In this document: positions 37,601 through 46,122 of the stretch, piece by piece
How the letters are laid out: each line of letters begins with the position of its first letter
Numbering within the stretch: position 1 is the stretch's first letter
From: Planctomycetia bacterium
GTDB taxonomy: Bacteria; Planctomycetota; Planctomycetia; Pirellulales; Thermoguttaceae
Assembly (NCBI GenBank): GCA_030527205.1
Contig: JAUNBG010000006.1
Coordinates: forward strand, 62,001 to 126,000
Length of the DNA stretch: 64,000 nucleotides
Direction: 5' to 3'
Translations under genes and position numbers: made by a program
The notes under the pieces: model-generated
The model's input: only the letters and a program-made list of their open reading frames with translations
Databases searched by the model: none
Told to the model about the DNA's origin: nothing

Positions 37601-38697
37601 GAAGGATGGCGACGCAAAAAAAGAATTTCATCAAAATCAACGATCGGATTCGCCAGCAAGGCTTCCCGTTGAAGTTGAGCAAAATCGGCGTCGAGTTGAG
37701 CCGCAGCCTCGGATGTTTCGATTTCCTGCGCTTGGTTTTGTAATTCTTCCAAACGTTGTTGAAATTCGTTGCCGCGCGGATAATCTTCCGGATCAAAATT
37801 CCCGATCATCCAGGAAAGGGAACGTTGAAGAGCATCAAAATCGGGAAGACGATAAGCCGGGGCGACAAAATCCTGGGACGCAATCGTTTGACCGGTTTGA
37901 TTTAAAAGGTTGACAAAAAGCGTCTTCAGATTATTTTGAAAAAAGGTCGCTGCGTGATCGAATAACAGCGAAACTCGCCAACCAAACGCAATAACTTTCG
38001 CTCGAAGCTCTGTTCCTTCTTCGGCAACGCCAACCAGAAGCGGATTGGCCGGAGCTTCCGGCGTTTCAGCCAGGGTTTTAACAAGCGGCGACGTCGATTG
38101 AAAATGATTGAAAGCGGGAAAAGCGGCATTGGTTATCCAAAGAGTTCCCCGATCTTCCTGAACATTTTGAAAAGACGATGCTTGCGGTTGAACGGGAATC
38201 AATCCCGCCTGCGCTCGATCTTCGCCAAAAGTAACCGGAGCCGTCTGAATCGGCCCATAACCAAGCGAATCCATTAGGGCAACTGATCCGCCGCTGAGCA
38301 AAATGCCGCGATTCGAACGGGATTCGTTGAACTTTTGCAAGTCCAATCGACTTTTTTCGCAAAACAGAGGACTATTTTGAACGATTTCGTCTCCCTGATG
38401 AATCCAGAGCAGATCGAAAGAATCCAACGAAACCGGTTCGCCGTTCCTTAAAACGAAACCTTTTTCGGACGGATTCAAAATTGTTATGGCAAACGAATCA
38501 TTTTGACGATCCAGTTCTGTGGCTATTTCCGCAACAATATCGGACTCGGTCAACATAACAACTTTTGCTGGCTGATCAAGAATCAACCCGATTTGTTTCT
38601 CAAATATCTCTTGCGAATAGACTTTCTGTTCTATTTTCTCGATGAATCCACAAAAACAAAAAAGAAAAACGCCGCAAAATATCATTAATCTCTTCAT
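34690..38697 (-). CDS. Large secreted fusion: HzsA-like, dihaem motifs and FGE/SUMF1 domain
   Basis: A 1335-residue exported protein (signal segment about residues 3-18). Residues about 25-270 look like a ThuA/glutamine-amidotransferase-like fold (IHQGDEIV, ILLSGGSVALMDSLG). Residues about 380-810 resemble the middle domain of hydrazine synthase alpha-type planctomycete proteins, with beta-propeller phrasing and PVYEDGSAAFKIPAYTPI. Two haem-c motifs follow, CIGCH (about 814) and CVDCH (about 865). Residues about 1085-1335 are a formylglycine-generating-enzyme-like domain (KLPTKDQWQFAASGG, GLFDMQGNVSEWT, GGSWYTP, VGFRVMC). I choose the ATG at 38697 because AGGAAGG precedes it. It is likely a periplasmic redox or sugar-related protein; hydrazine synthesis itself is not implied. 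Confidence 0.82.
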   Translation of the reverse strand: MKRLMIFCGVFLFCFCGFIEKIEQKVYSQEIFEKQIGLILDQPAKVVMLTESDIVAEIATELDRQNDSFAITILNPSEKGFVLRNGEPVSLDSFDLLWIHQGDEIVQNSPLFCEKSRLDLQKFNESRSNRGILLSGGSVALMDSLGYGPIQTAPVTFGEDRAQAGLIPVQPQASSFQNVQEDRGTLWITNAAFPAFNHFQSTSPLVKTLAETPEAPANPLLVGVAEEGTELRAKVIAFGWRVSLLFDHAATFFQNNLKTLFVNLLNQTGQTIASQDFVAPAYRLPDFDALQRSLSWMIGNFDPEDYPRGNEFQQRLEELQNQAQEIETSEAAAQLDADFAQLQREALLANPIVDFDEILFLRRHPSHLGLPQNYNSNSVISPTGYQNEVCRFNLRTEAKSVVYKPKNDEFVGDLELYYDADKLMFSMPDVQNGNRWRLWELFLDSPEKPVLLPLINDPDIDNYDGCYLPDDRIVFCSTACQTGVPCIDGTGHVCNLYLKEHDNSIRQLTLEQDHDWCPTVMNNGRIMYLRWEYTDLPHAFSRILFHANPDGTNQSELYGSGSYWPGTMFYARPIPDHPTKFVAIVGGHHELERRGDLVLFDPALGRFEAEGAIQRIPGFDKKVEPVMIDLPIAQTWPKFLHPFPLSENYFIVSCQRSKTSPWEICLVDSFDNIVTLLKESDFALLEPIPLRETECQPIIPDRVRLKENEADVFIADIYEGEGLIGVPRGEVKSIRIFSYQFSYQEMGAEPHSVGLDGPWDPKRILGTVPVYEDGSAAFKIPAYTPIALQPLDKNGKAIQLMRSWITAMPGESVSCIGCHEKQNSTSPTIGRTIGAQSAPVEITPFYGSTRGFSFDREIQPILDHYCVDCHQPNSPTIQKLITEGLIKNEINNSAEDELKETVSSTYRVPDFRQTAPKPLLETNNYINQNSRFSESYYQLRRFVRTQTKESQMPIHRPYEFHADTDYLIQLLEKDHFGVTLDQESWDKLISWIDLNAPYYGNWGDIRNYAIADHVEQQWSRREELRQLYTGLDIPLDDDPTLERSPSLFDDSEEKIAFSLTAAQNEDSNNWKLSQGSAETNRTPFSVPLSDKVELKMVPIPGTTISIGQFEITNEQYRIYDPSHDSGIEYGDFIQFSPGEKGWLLSRAQQPVVRVTWNEAQAFCVWLSEKTGKQFKLPTKDQWQFAASGGTDSAFWFGDENFDYSTHENLGDSSLAAIDPFGWTGRVETLPAWRPADMNRNDRSRVSAPVGSYSPNPFGLFDMQGNVSEWTDSEVLLTKKVIGSDGKDSKSESEVRKVVCGGSWYTPIRRASLDQNRHFPAYYNIYDVGFRVMCVE

Positions 38698-38852
38698 AAT
38701 CAAAACCTTCCTGCCAAATTGGGAAATGTTGATTTTAGCAAAATAATAGTTTTCTATCATTTTCAATAAAGAGAATTATATCAAAAGGCAAGGGCGTTTT
38801 CAACAGAAAAAAAGTTTTTTTCTGTTGTATGTGTGTTGAATTCCATTATCAA

Positions 38853-39359
38853 CTATTTTAAAGGATTGGGAAGCTCTTTCTTAATGGCATCGCCGACATC
38901 GAATTCTGTAATTGGATTCTCTCCCGCTTGAACTTCGAGCGATAATGGACTTGAAAATCGATCTTTAAATTGTTCATCAATAAGCGTATAGGTTATTGTT
39001 TCGCCCAAATCTTCGCCTTCCATTTGACGCTTGGCGTCTTCCTGATTTTGAACGCCCCCTTCTCGATCGGTTTTAGCAATGGTTACTTTGAACTGTCCAG
39101 CCGGGACGCCTGGAAAGCCATAAGTTTGCAAATGAGCGATTCCGTCCGCGCCGGTATTGCCTCCGATGGGCCAGCGGGCAAGCGCTGAATCCTGAGGAAT
39201 CAAGGTAATATTTGCCTCTGCCAGAGGAGCTCCTCCTTGAATCACTTTGACCGGACAAGGATAAAGTTCCGGCAATCCGTCGGGACGACTCTCTTTTTTA
39301 CAACCGCAAAAAAATAAAACAACCAATAATATCGATATAATTCCGGCAATTCGGCTCAT
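38853..39359 (-). CDS. Small lipoprotein with transthyretin/carboxypeptidase-regulatory-like domain
   Basis: A 168-residue protein with an N-terminal hydrophobic segment ending LFFCGCKKE, a lipobox-like site with the lipidated Cys at about residue 20. The rest is a beta-sandwich of the carboxypeptidase-regulatory type (GGAPLAEANITLIPQD, GADGIAHLQTYGFPGVPAGQFKVTI). Planctomycetes often place such a gene directly after a DUF1559 gene, as here (gap about 255 bases on the same strand). It probably sits in a membrane leaflet and binds a partner; the exact role is unknown. Confidence 0.85.
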   Translation of the reverse strand: MSRIAGIISILLVVLFFCGCKKESRPDGLPELYPCPVKVIQGGAPLAEANITLIPQDSALARWPIGGNTGADGIAHLQTYGFPGVPAGQFKVTIAKTDREGGVQNQEDAKRQMEGEDLGETITYTLIDEQFKDRFSSPLSLEVQAGENPITEFDVGDAIKKELPNPLK

Positions 39360-39615
39360 TGGACCCTCTTGAAATAGAATAAGATTAATTGAACTCTTTC
39401 AAACTGTAAACAAACAACGATTCGTGTCGCACAGATGCGCAAAAGTCACGAAGAAAAGAAGGTTAAAATGATCCATTCCTGGTCGAACAAAACAAGAAAA
39501 ACGATTCTTTGTCTTGATTTCAACTTTCTTTTTCCGCGACTTTATGGCGTTCTGTGTGAGAACAAAAAAACTTTTTGACCCTTTGAATAATCAAACCGTT
39601 ATCCAAAGAAACGTC

Positions 39616-40779
39616 TTATAAAGCAACGCTTTCGCCGCCGGACGGAGTTGAAAGACCGCCCCAAATGCCCCAGGGACTTTTGCCGTCTTTAAGCTGAAAC
39701 GCGTTGAGATCGCCGCAGTCAACCGTATCCGAAACAAAATGAACAGAACCGTCCATCATAGCGACATTAACGCCGCCCGAATGATAACTTTGGGCTCCGC
39801 CAGCGATCCAACGGTAAGAATCTCTCCAAATACAGGTCGGGGAATTCGGCGGAATGTTCGCAGTAAAAGCATTATTTTCCGTTCGTCCGTCATACCAGAG
39901 ACCTCCTCGAATCGTATTCGAACCGCTAACGAGCATGGTTCGATCCGTTGGGCTGATCGCGCTGGTCAAACAGACGCCGGGGAAAACGCCGACTGTTCCG
40001 GGAGCGGCCGCAACGGTTGCCGCCATTCCTTCAACGATCGCAATTCCGCCTTTGACGCTTGTTGAATAATTATCGCCTGTACAGCCTTCGGCAAGTCCCA
40101 TTGTATTGCTGGTTCCGTCGCTGCAAGCGGAGAAATTCTTCCATTCTTCCGGACGAAACATTCCGCGTTTCGCCGTTTTGCCATAAACGTTTCCTTCTCG
40201 AAGATCCGAACCTTGACAAGCCCAGGGAGCGTCTCCATAACAGAAGAAGATATTGGCTTTGCCCGTTTTAAGATAGGGAGTTGCCGAAAACGCGTTTTCC
40301 ATGGTCGCAGCCCAGGAATCCGAAGGGCAAATGAACGATGTTATTTTGACTCCCGCGTTCCATTCCGCTCCTCCGTTGGCTAACGTTCCGATCCAGGGAT
40401 AGGAATTGTTGGGAACCGCTTTCGATTCTGTGCAGAACAAATCCCAAATGGCTGATTGTTCAATATAGGGCAAGAGGGCAACTTTGCCGTCACACCAAGG
40501 CGTTCGCTCGATCCAATAGAAATTATAATTTCCATAATTGAAGCTGGCCGCGTTACAGGCATTATTGACGTCATGATAATTATGAACGGCCAACATAACC
40601 TGTTTCATATTATTTGTGCATTGCATTCGACGCGCTGCTTCTCGGGCTGCTTGAACTGCCGGAAGAAGAAGACCAATTAAAATACCAATAATGGCAATAA
40701 CAACAAGAAGCTCAACAAGAGTAAAACCTTTTCGGATGATTTTACCCCCTCCAAAAAATTTAACATTGATAACTGACAT
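39616..40779 (-). CDS. DUF1559 protein with type IV prepilin-like N-terminus
   Basis: The N-terminus [19 protein letters not shown] is a class-III signal peptide (cleavage before the Phe), followed by [21 protein letters not shown], the hallmark of the planctomycete DUF1559 family. The remaining beta-rich body ends with [19 protein letters not shown], the usual C-terminal H-X9-DG-type signature. The family is hugely expanded in planctomycetes as pseudopilin-like extracellular proteins. I choose the ATG at 40779 (387 residues): AAAGGAG lies eight bases before it and only two before the alternative at 40785. Confidence 0.95.
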   Translation of the reverse strand: MSVINVKFFGGGKIIRKGFTLVELLVVIAIIGILIGLLLPAVQAAREAARRMQCTNNMKQVMLAVHNYHDVNNACNAASFNYGNYNFYWIERTPWCDGKVALLPYIEQSAIWDLFCTESKAVPNNSYPWIGTLANGGAEWNAGVKITSFICPSDSWAATMENAFSATPYLKTGKANIFFCYGDAPWACQGSDLREGNVYGKTAKRGMFRPEEWKNFSACSDGTSNTMGLAEGCTGDNYSTSVKGGIAIVEGMAATVAAAPGTVGVFPGVCLTSAISPTDRTMLVSGSNTIRGGLWYDGRTENNAFTANIPPNSPTCIWRDSYRWIAGGAQSYHSGGVNVAMMDGSVHFVSDTVDCGDLNAFQLKDGKSPWGIWGGLSTPSGGESVAL

Positions 40780-40949
40780 AAGCATTCTCCTTTAAAAAAC
40801 ATTCAGCATAATTGAATTAATATTATACTGCCTTAATAGAGTAACAAATCCTATTACGAAAGGAACTTGAAAAAATCCCTTAAAACAAAAAAATTCTGAT
40901 AACCAAAACATAAAACATAAAAAACAGCAACAACGAATTAAGGTTGTTA

Positions 40950-42146
40950 TTAATCCGTTTCGTTCAAATTTCGAACCGTTTCGCCTTCGACGAAATGAGA
41001 GGGCAAAACAATTTGTTGAGGTTTATTTCCTGCTTCTTCAACGAGTTTATGAACGGAAGTTGCCAGGGTTTGACCGATATCCCGAATGGGAAGTTGAATT
41101 GTTGTTGGACGTTTTCCGCCCAAATAAAACGAAACTTGCGTTGCCTGATCAAAAGTAATGAGCGAAAGATCACGCGGAATTGATAATTCTCCTGAAATGA
41201 TCAATTCTCGAAACCAGCTTACTGAATGATAGGATCCGCAAAGAACGGCGGTCGGTTGCGCTCGTTTCAAATAATGGCGAACGATTTCGGTTATATTTTG
41301 CGTTTGCAGAGGAAGCCAAAGCGCAAGCGATTCATCCTGATCGGCCCCTTCTAACTCTAACGCTTCTCGATAATATTCAAAACGGTCGATGCTCCACCAA
41401 CCGGACTGACTCAAAATTTGAAAAAAACCGATTCGATGATGACCTCGTTCTGTGAGATAACGAATCGCTTCTTGACAAGCATTTCGCGAATCTTCATAAA
41501 TATTGATCAAGCCATATTCTGGCGAACGAACAACAAGAATAACAACAATAATTCCCTGTCGTATTGCTTCGCCGATCGTTGTCATATAATTAATGGCTGG
41601 ACCAATGCAGACGAGAAGATCAGGAGGCGAGACCTCGAAACGTTGTCGTACCAGTTCCGAATCAGCATTGATTTCGCTCATGATTTCAACCGTATAATTT
41701 TCTTCCAGCGAATAGTAACTCAGCTCTTGAAGAATCGTATCATAATACCAATGATTCAAACGTCGTTCTCGACTGTCTTGAGTGACCGTTATTCCTCCCA
41801 TGATAACAGTCACTTTCAACAATTTCTTTTCTTTTGTATCGATTTTATGCGATGAAGATTGTTGATCCGGGATAATGGGACGCTTTTTAAGGTTTTTATA
41901 GTCGACAATTCGCTGGCCGACAAAAGTTCCGATTCCTCCCCGTCGTTCGATCAGACCTTTGTCTTGAAGAAGTTTGAGGGCTTGGCGAACTGAATAACGG
42001 CCTCGACCTATTGCTTTCATGATATCGCGATCTGAGGGAAATGTTTCTCCGGGATTCATGTCGGCTTGAACCATATATTCAATAAGACCCTGACTCAGCT
42101 TTTCGGCCGCTGCATATTTCGGAAGGGGGATATTCAATTCAAGCAT
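40950..42146 (-). CDS. GntR-type transcription regulator with LacI-like sensor domain
   Basis: Residues about 1-75 form a GntR winged helix (FPSDRDIMKAIGRGRYSVRQALKLL, GLIERRGGIGTFVG). Residues about 105-395 form a periplasmic-binding-like sensor (VTVIMGGITVTQ, YLTERGHHRIGFF, LCGSYHSVSWFRE, DLSLITFDQ) as in AraR. Such proteins release DNA on binding a sugar. Two copies of AACATGTCYGGTTT upstream (42223 and 42371) are its likely sites. It precedes DUF1559, lipoprotein, fusion and xylanase genes on the same strand, so it may control carbohydrate use there; that is inference. Confidence 0.9.
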   Translation of the reverse strand: MLELNIPLPKYAAAEKLSQGLIEYMVQADMNPGETFPSDRDIMKAIGRGRYSVRQALKLLQDKGLIERRGGIGTFVGQRIVDYKNLKKRPIIPDQQSSSHKIDTKEKKLLKVTVIMGGITVTQDSRERRLNHWYYDTILQELSYYSLEENYTVEIMSEINADSELVRQRFEVSPPDLLVCIGPAINYMTTIGEAIRQGIIVVILVVRSPEYGLINIYEDSRNACQEAIRYLTERGHHRIGFFQILSQSGWWSIDRFEYYREALELEGADQDESLALWLPLQTQNITEIVRHYLKRAQPTAVLCGSYHSVSWFRELIISGELSIPRDLSLITFDQATQVSFYLGGKRPTTIQLPIRDIGQTLATSVHKLVEEAGNKPQQIVLPSHFVEGETVRNLNETD

Positions 42147-42219
42147 AAACGTTCTTTCGGAAAATGAAAATGTTGTTTTCCCATATTAAAAGGGACAGAA
42201 GCAAAGGACAATACTAAAA

Positions 42220-42238
42220 CCAAACATGTCCGGTTTGG
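42220..42238. promoter_or_regulatory. Candidate operator 1 of the GntR-type regulator
   Basis: CCAAACATGTCCGGTTTGG has perfect 6-bp inverted ends (CCAAAC and GTTTGG) around ATGTCCG. It lies about 75 bases upstream of the regulator start. Its core AACATGTCCGGTTT recurs at 42371 with one change. Confidence 0.55.
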
Positions 42239-42370
42239 TAAGTCTTGTTCGAATAACCGCATTGATGATTTCTCATTATAATTGAAAACGCTGCTTATGT
42301 CAAGAAAATTTTTAAATTTTTATCTGTTTTTATAAAAAAATATGGATCAGAGAACAAGGTCGAACAACAG

Positions 42371-42384
42371 AACATGTCTGGTTT
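42371..42384. promoter_or_regulatory. Candidate operator 2 of the GntR-type regulator
   Basis: AACATGTCTGGTTT matches 13 of 14 bases of the core at 42223, 148 bases away, in the same orientation. The spacing would allow looping between two bound dimers; that is speculation. Confidence 0.5.
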
Positions 42385-42483
42385 TTTAAACGGCGATATC
42401 GCGATTGATTTATTGGGGAAAAGCTGAATAAAAGATTCAAGTTGCAAATATCTTCGCTTCTTCGATTCTAATTTGTCAACTGT

Positions 42484-42534
42484 AACGCTTTAGGGAGCGC
42501 AATGCTTTGGGATCGGCGATGCTTTGGAGTTACC
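42484..42534 (+). repeat. Degenerate 17-nt tandem repeat, three units
   Basis: AACGCTTTAGGGAGCGC, AATGCTTTGGGATCGGC and GATGCTTTGGAGTTACC follow head to tail, sharing the core RAYGCTTTRGG. It lies in the divergent gap between the regulator and the gene at 42919. Confidence 0.55.
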
Positions 42535-42639
42535 CAAACGATTCCGGTCGATGTTTTTGTCCTGTTGGATTTTGACAATCAGAATCGTTCTTCTTAAATC
42601 CGAAATGGGAGGCGTCTTTCCGTTTCGTCGCAACAAAAG

Positions 42640-42782
42640 GATAACCTCGAAAATGCCTGATCAAAACGGGATTAGGACTGGACGCAAACGTCTTGTCCGC
42701 ATTTCCTTTGAAGGAAAGACGCGACTCTTTGAATCTGTTGCGACGAGATATCCGCGTTCCAAGGGGGGTTAAGAACTTCCTT
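42640..42782 (-). repeat. MITE-like intergenic repeat, copy F
   Basis: Read on the minus strand it begins GGAAGTTCTTAACCCCCCTT then GGAACGCGGATATCTCGTCGC, matching the left half of copy A. The rest diverges but includes ATGCGGACAAGACGTTTGCG. The clear end is at 42780, just before the promoter of the next gene. Confidence 0.62.
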
Positions 42783-42802
42783 ATATAATTCCTGATATAA
42801 TA

Positions 42803-42831
42803 TTGACAGTCGCGTTGATTGATGCTATCTT
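42803..42831 (+). promoter_or_regulatory. Promoter of the gene at 42919
   Basis: TTGACA (42803-42808) and TATCTT (42826-42831) are separated by 17 bases, a near-consensus housekeeping promoter. The expected start point gives a leader of about 80 bases. Confidence 0.65.
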
Positions 42832-42918
42832 TTTTGCTGAATGACGGACTTCTGAAAGAAAAACTCAAACGATAAACGTTTTTATCGAAAGAAACGAGAA
42901 ACTCAAATGGAGCAAAGC

Positions 42919-44166
42919 ATGAAAAAGAATTCAGCGAAACTTGCGGTTCTGGTTTTATTATTAATTGGAGCAATCAGTTCCTGTTTTGCTCAACAGAACA
43001 GCTCAAACAATCTTTTCGATAAAATGGAGATTGCCTGGCAAACAATCTGGACCAAATTTTATTCTTCCGAAACAAAATTGTTTTATGATTTTATCGAAAG
43101 TTACGAAACGGGGCATGAACTGGATCATCTTCCAACCGAAGCGGAAGTTCAGGAGCAAAATCCAAACGAATGCGGATACGGAACCGCTATGGAGGACTGC
43201 ATGATTTCTGCCGGAGTTCTTCTTTCCATGGTCATTGATCGTTATGCGGTAACTCAAGACGAGTCATTGAAAACAGCGGCGCGGGATATTTTTGAGGGAA
43301 TTGAGCTTTGCGCTACAGTTCATGGAGCCTCCGGTTTTATTGCAAGGGGAGTGAGTCCCAAGGCGCCGAAACTGGTTTATATCAACTCGTCTCGAGATCA
43401 GGTTACTCATGCCGTTTATTCTCTTTGGGAGTATTATCACAGTTCCCTTGCCGATGACGAAGTCAAACCGCGTATCCGAAAACTTCTTTCCGAGGTCGCT
43501 GATCGAATGATTCGAAATGTTATTCCGGAAAACAATTATGATTTTCTTTGTGTTGACGGAACGCCCTGTCGTCGAGGAATCTGCAAAATGTATAATGTTA
43601 TGGGACATGAAGCGGCCCGACTTCCGATGATTTATGCCGCCGCCTGGGATGCTACTGGAAAAACTCTTTATTTCGATCAATATCGCAAATATATTAACGA
43701 AGCGGTTGACATGTCCCTCAATTTGGAAAAAAATACTCCGTCGGTTACGACTTACGGACTTTTGCAAATGCAGTTATCGCTCAATCTTTTGCTGCAGCTT
43801 GAAACGGAAAACGAATTGAAAGATTCGATTCGGCAGGCAATGCAGATCGTTTGTCGTATTGCTTCCGAACGAAGCGCTGGCGTTCTCGAAACGATGAAAA
43901 CAAGAGATTTAACCGAAGTTGCCCCCAATTGGCGAAAAGCGGGCGGACTCAATGGCGAATATCGTAAAACCTGGTATGCCGTTCGGGAAGCTGGAGAACT
44001 CGCCCTCATTCAACTCCTGGCAACCGAAAACCGTTCTTTTGACGAGAAACAAAAAAGCATTTTAATCGACTCACTCCTGATGCCCGATTACAAAAAAATA
44101 TCAACCTGCGGCGTTTACGATCTCCTTGGCGCTTACTGGAAAGCCCGACGCCTCGACGTTTTGTAA
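42919..44166 (+). CDS. Secreted all-helical protein, possible (alpha/alpha)-barrel enzyme
   Basis: A 415-residue protein with a clear signal peptide (about 1-26, ending SCFA before QQN). The mature part is mainly helices in pairs with motifs such as NECGYGTAMEDCMISAG, NSSRDQVTHAVYSLWEYY, MGHEAARLPMIYAAAW and EYRKTWYAVREAGELALIQ. This resembles (alpha/alpha)6 toroid enzymes acting on uronic acids or glycans, but I cannot name the family. The ATG at 42919 is chosen over 42907 because GGAG lies six bases before it. The strong promoter at 42803 and the divergent sugar-type regulator suggest carbohydrate-responsive expression. Confidence 0.82.
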   Translation: MKKNSAKLAVLVLLLIGAISSCFAQQNSSNNLFDKMEIAWQTIWTKFYSSETKLFYDFIESYETGHELDHLPTEAEVQEQNPNECGYGTAMEDCMISAGVLLSMVIDRYAVTQDESLKTAARDIFEGIELCATVHGASGFIARGVSPKAPKLVYINSSRDQVTHAVYSLWEYYHSSLADDEVKPRIRKLLSEVADRMIRNVIPENNYDFLCVDGTPCRRGICKMYNVMGHEAARLPMIYAAAWDATGKTLYFDQYRKYINEAVDMSLNLEKNTPSVTTYGLLQMQLSLNLLLQLETENELKDSIRQAMQIVCRIASERSAGVLETMKTRDLTEVAPNWRKAGGLNGEYRKTWYAVREAGELALIQLLATENRSFDEKQKSILIDSLLMPDYKKISTCGVYDLLGAYWKARRLDVL

Positions 44167-44635
44167 GAGTTGAAGGGGGAAGGGGGAAACTGTTTCTCCT
44201 TCTCTCTATCAACTCTCAATTATCAACTTAACTAAAAGCAGTCTTTTTCCTCTTCAAAAATGGAATCGAAGAGTCGGGCTGTTTGAAAGGCGGAAGTCGC
44301 TTCAGGGACAAAGGTTGCGGAAACAAATGTTGCGCGAACGAAGCGGAATCTTTCGAAAAAGGAACGAACATTCCCAATGGCAACGATTTGTTGTCAATTG
44401 CCAAATCTTTGGGGTATTCATAAAACAAAATTCAAAACATAAACAATAAATAACTAAAATTTTCAAAAATTTGATTTCTCGCGCAATTATCCTGATACAA
44501 TTAAATTAAAATTTGGAAAAAATTTCAATATTTTATTGCAAAAAGAAATAAATCGAGTATATTATATAGAGCATACGAAAATCATGCGACAAATATTTTT
44601 ATAAAATCCTGTTCTTTAATTTTATTTTGGGAGAA
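44167..44635. other. AT-rich intergenic region at the accessory-region border
   Basis: About 470 bases. A short heptamer array lies at 44209..44229. A 66-codon minus frame (44228..44428) starts with TTG and is not convincing. The rest is very AT-rich, with TATATTATATAG near 44557 as a possible promoter -10 area. Confidence 0.45.
44209..44229 (+). repeat. Heptamer repeat array, three units
   Basis: TCAACTC, TCAATTA and TCAACTT lie head to tail 43 bases after the stop of the preceding gene. The same heptamer family occurs at 31738 and 52767. Confidence 0.6.
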
Positions 44636-44857
44636 ATGATGAATTTTTGCGAAATGTTAAATTGGGGGGGGGGGTAAGATAGTCTCTCGTGAAAATGATG
44701 AATTAACCCCTAAAAACAATTTTTACGTCGAATCTCGCAAGCAATATTCTTTTGTTCTTGCCTATAATCTTAATGTGAATTACGCACAAAATTTGCTCTT
44801 CGCTCTTTTTCTCTTCTTCAAGCATAAAAGGCAAATACTCTTTCAGTTTTGTTAATG
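44636..44857 (+). pseudogene. Short reading frame split by an 11-G tract
   Basis: After GGGAG, tandem ATGs (44636, 44639) open MMNFCEMLNW, then the run of 11 G (44664-44674) and an immediate TAA. If the tract had 10 or 13 G, the frame would continue as GKIVSRENDELTPKNNFYVE and on to a TAA about 60 codons later, ending with a hydrophobic stretch (NLLFALFLFF). This may be a phase-variable small gene, a dead gene or an assembly error in the homopolymer. No homologue is recognised. Confidence 0.35.
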
Positions 44858-45049
44858 ATTTCTCATTCTTAACGAAATTTAAGGAACGATAATTTATTAA
44901 CGCTTTATTATTCTTGTTTTTTTGTTTTATACGATTTTATTTATCAGATATCAATCTATTACAAATTTTCTTTCATAAAACGTTTGTCAATTTTTTACTT
45001 TTATCGACAAAGGAGATTTATTATGAGTCTTGGTTACCGGGTTTTGTGG

Positions 45050-45306
45050 AGCGGGCTAATCTTTCCTGTCCTACGCGTGTGGGAATCCAATATTTAGAAT
45101 CACAAGGCTTTTCATTTTGGGGGACTGTTGGGTTCTTCATTATGTTCGCCTTGTTTGCCTGCGATTTTTATCCGGCGCTTTCGGCGAACAATATCGGACG
45201 GCTGCGGCTTTGAAGAATTCGACGAGTTCTTCGAAAACCGTGCTATGATCGCTTTAAGTTTTTGAATTTCCGCCCAGTTCGGCGATGAGTTTGTCTTTTG
45301 GGTCAT
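45050..45306 (-). pseudogene. IS66-family transposase remnant
   Basis: On the minus strand the frame from 45306 reads EIQKLKAIIARFSKNSSNSS then KPQPSDIVRRKRR and a degenerate GKQGEHNEEPNSPP. KNSSNSSKPPSSDIVKP...GGQPGH is the N-terminal signature of IS66-type TnpC transposases. Only about 60 residues survive; the catalytic part is gone. It lies about 200 bases before terD, so the locus has been reached by mobile elements. Confidence 0.7.
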
Positions 45307-45514
45307 CTATACGATTTAAATCGGCTGCTATCAATCGATTTGTTGACTGTTTTTCGGACTTTTTTCATTCGATGGAAAACTTTCGATACAATCGTTAATG
45401 CCGCCGATTGTTTCTGGTATACAGTGGTTTGAGAATCGCGGTGTCTCTTTCGCGTGAAAGGGAAAATTCGCCGTGAACGGTTACTTTTTACATATTTAAG
45501 AAAGGATAAGTTTG

Positions 45515-46090
45515 ATGGCAATATCGTTGGTAAAAGGGGAAAATGTTAAGTTTTCTTCAGGGTTAAAAGTTGTGCAGGTCGGTTTGGGTTGGACCGTTCG
45601 AGAGACAAACGGCGCTGATTTCGATCTTGACGCGTGTTGCTTTCTTGTCGGTGAAAACGGTAAAGTACGCAGCGATGACGATTTCATCTTTTATAATCAG
45701 CTCAAATCGAAGTGCGGAAGTGTTGAGCATATGGGCGACAATCAGATCGGCGGAGACGGCTGTTCGGACGCCGAAATGATCATGGTTCATCTTGAAAAAG
45801 TGCCGACCGACGTTGTGCGGCTCATTTTTACGGTTGCGATTCACGAAGCTCGCGAAAGAGGGCAGAATTTCGGTATGGTGAACGCGGCCTTTATTCGTGT
45901 GGTCGACAGTGAAACGAAAGAGGAAATCGCCCGTTTTGATCTTTCTGAAGACGCCAGTACGAATACGTCGATGATTTTCGGCGAAATCTATAAACGAAAC
46001 AACGAATGGAAATTCAAGGCGATTGGTCAGGGATTTAATAATGGACTTTTAGAAGTCGCGCAGGGATTTGGTGTTCACGTCAGCAACTGA
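45515..46090 (+). CDS. terD: TerD-family calcium-binding stress protein
   Basis: A 191-residue TerD domain: MAISLVKGENVKFS, GLGWTVRETNGADFDLDACC, SDDDFIFYNQLKS, HMGDNQIGGDGCSDAEMIMV and IRVVDSETKEEIARFDLSED. The acidic clusters are those that bind calcium in characterised TerD. TerD-type proteins act in tellurite, phage and oxidative stress responses, often with TerY-like VWA proteins as here. The ATG at 45515 is preferred over the TTG just before it; AAGGATAAG lies upstream. It starts a plus-strand series of signalling genes. Base use is richer in GTG, CTG and ACG codons than the housekeeping genes, fitting acquisition. Confidence 0.93.
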   Translation: MAISLVKGENVKFSSGLKVVQVGLGWTVRETNGADFDLDACCFLVGENGKVRSDDDFIFYNQLKSKCGSVEHMGDNQIGGDGCSDAEMIMVHLEKVPTDVVRLIFTVAIHEARERGQNFGMVNAAFIRVVDSETKEEIARFDLSEDASTNTSMIFGEIYKRNNEWKFKAIGQGFNNGLLEVAQGFGVHVSN

Positions 46091-46122
46091 AGAGAGTAAC
46101 CGAAAAAGGAAAAAGGGGTTTC

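Noticed and set aside
34690-38697. Anammox-type hydrazine synthesis
   Set aside because: Only a domain shared by many planctomycete proteins; no other hydrazine genes are in the window.
44228-44428. A 66-codon minus frame near the accessory border
   Set aside because: Starts with TTG, lacks a ribosome site and overlaps the end of a heptamer array.
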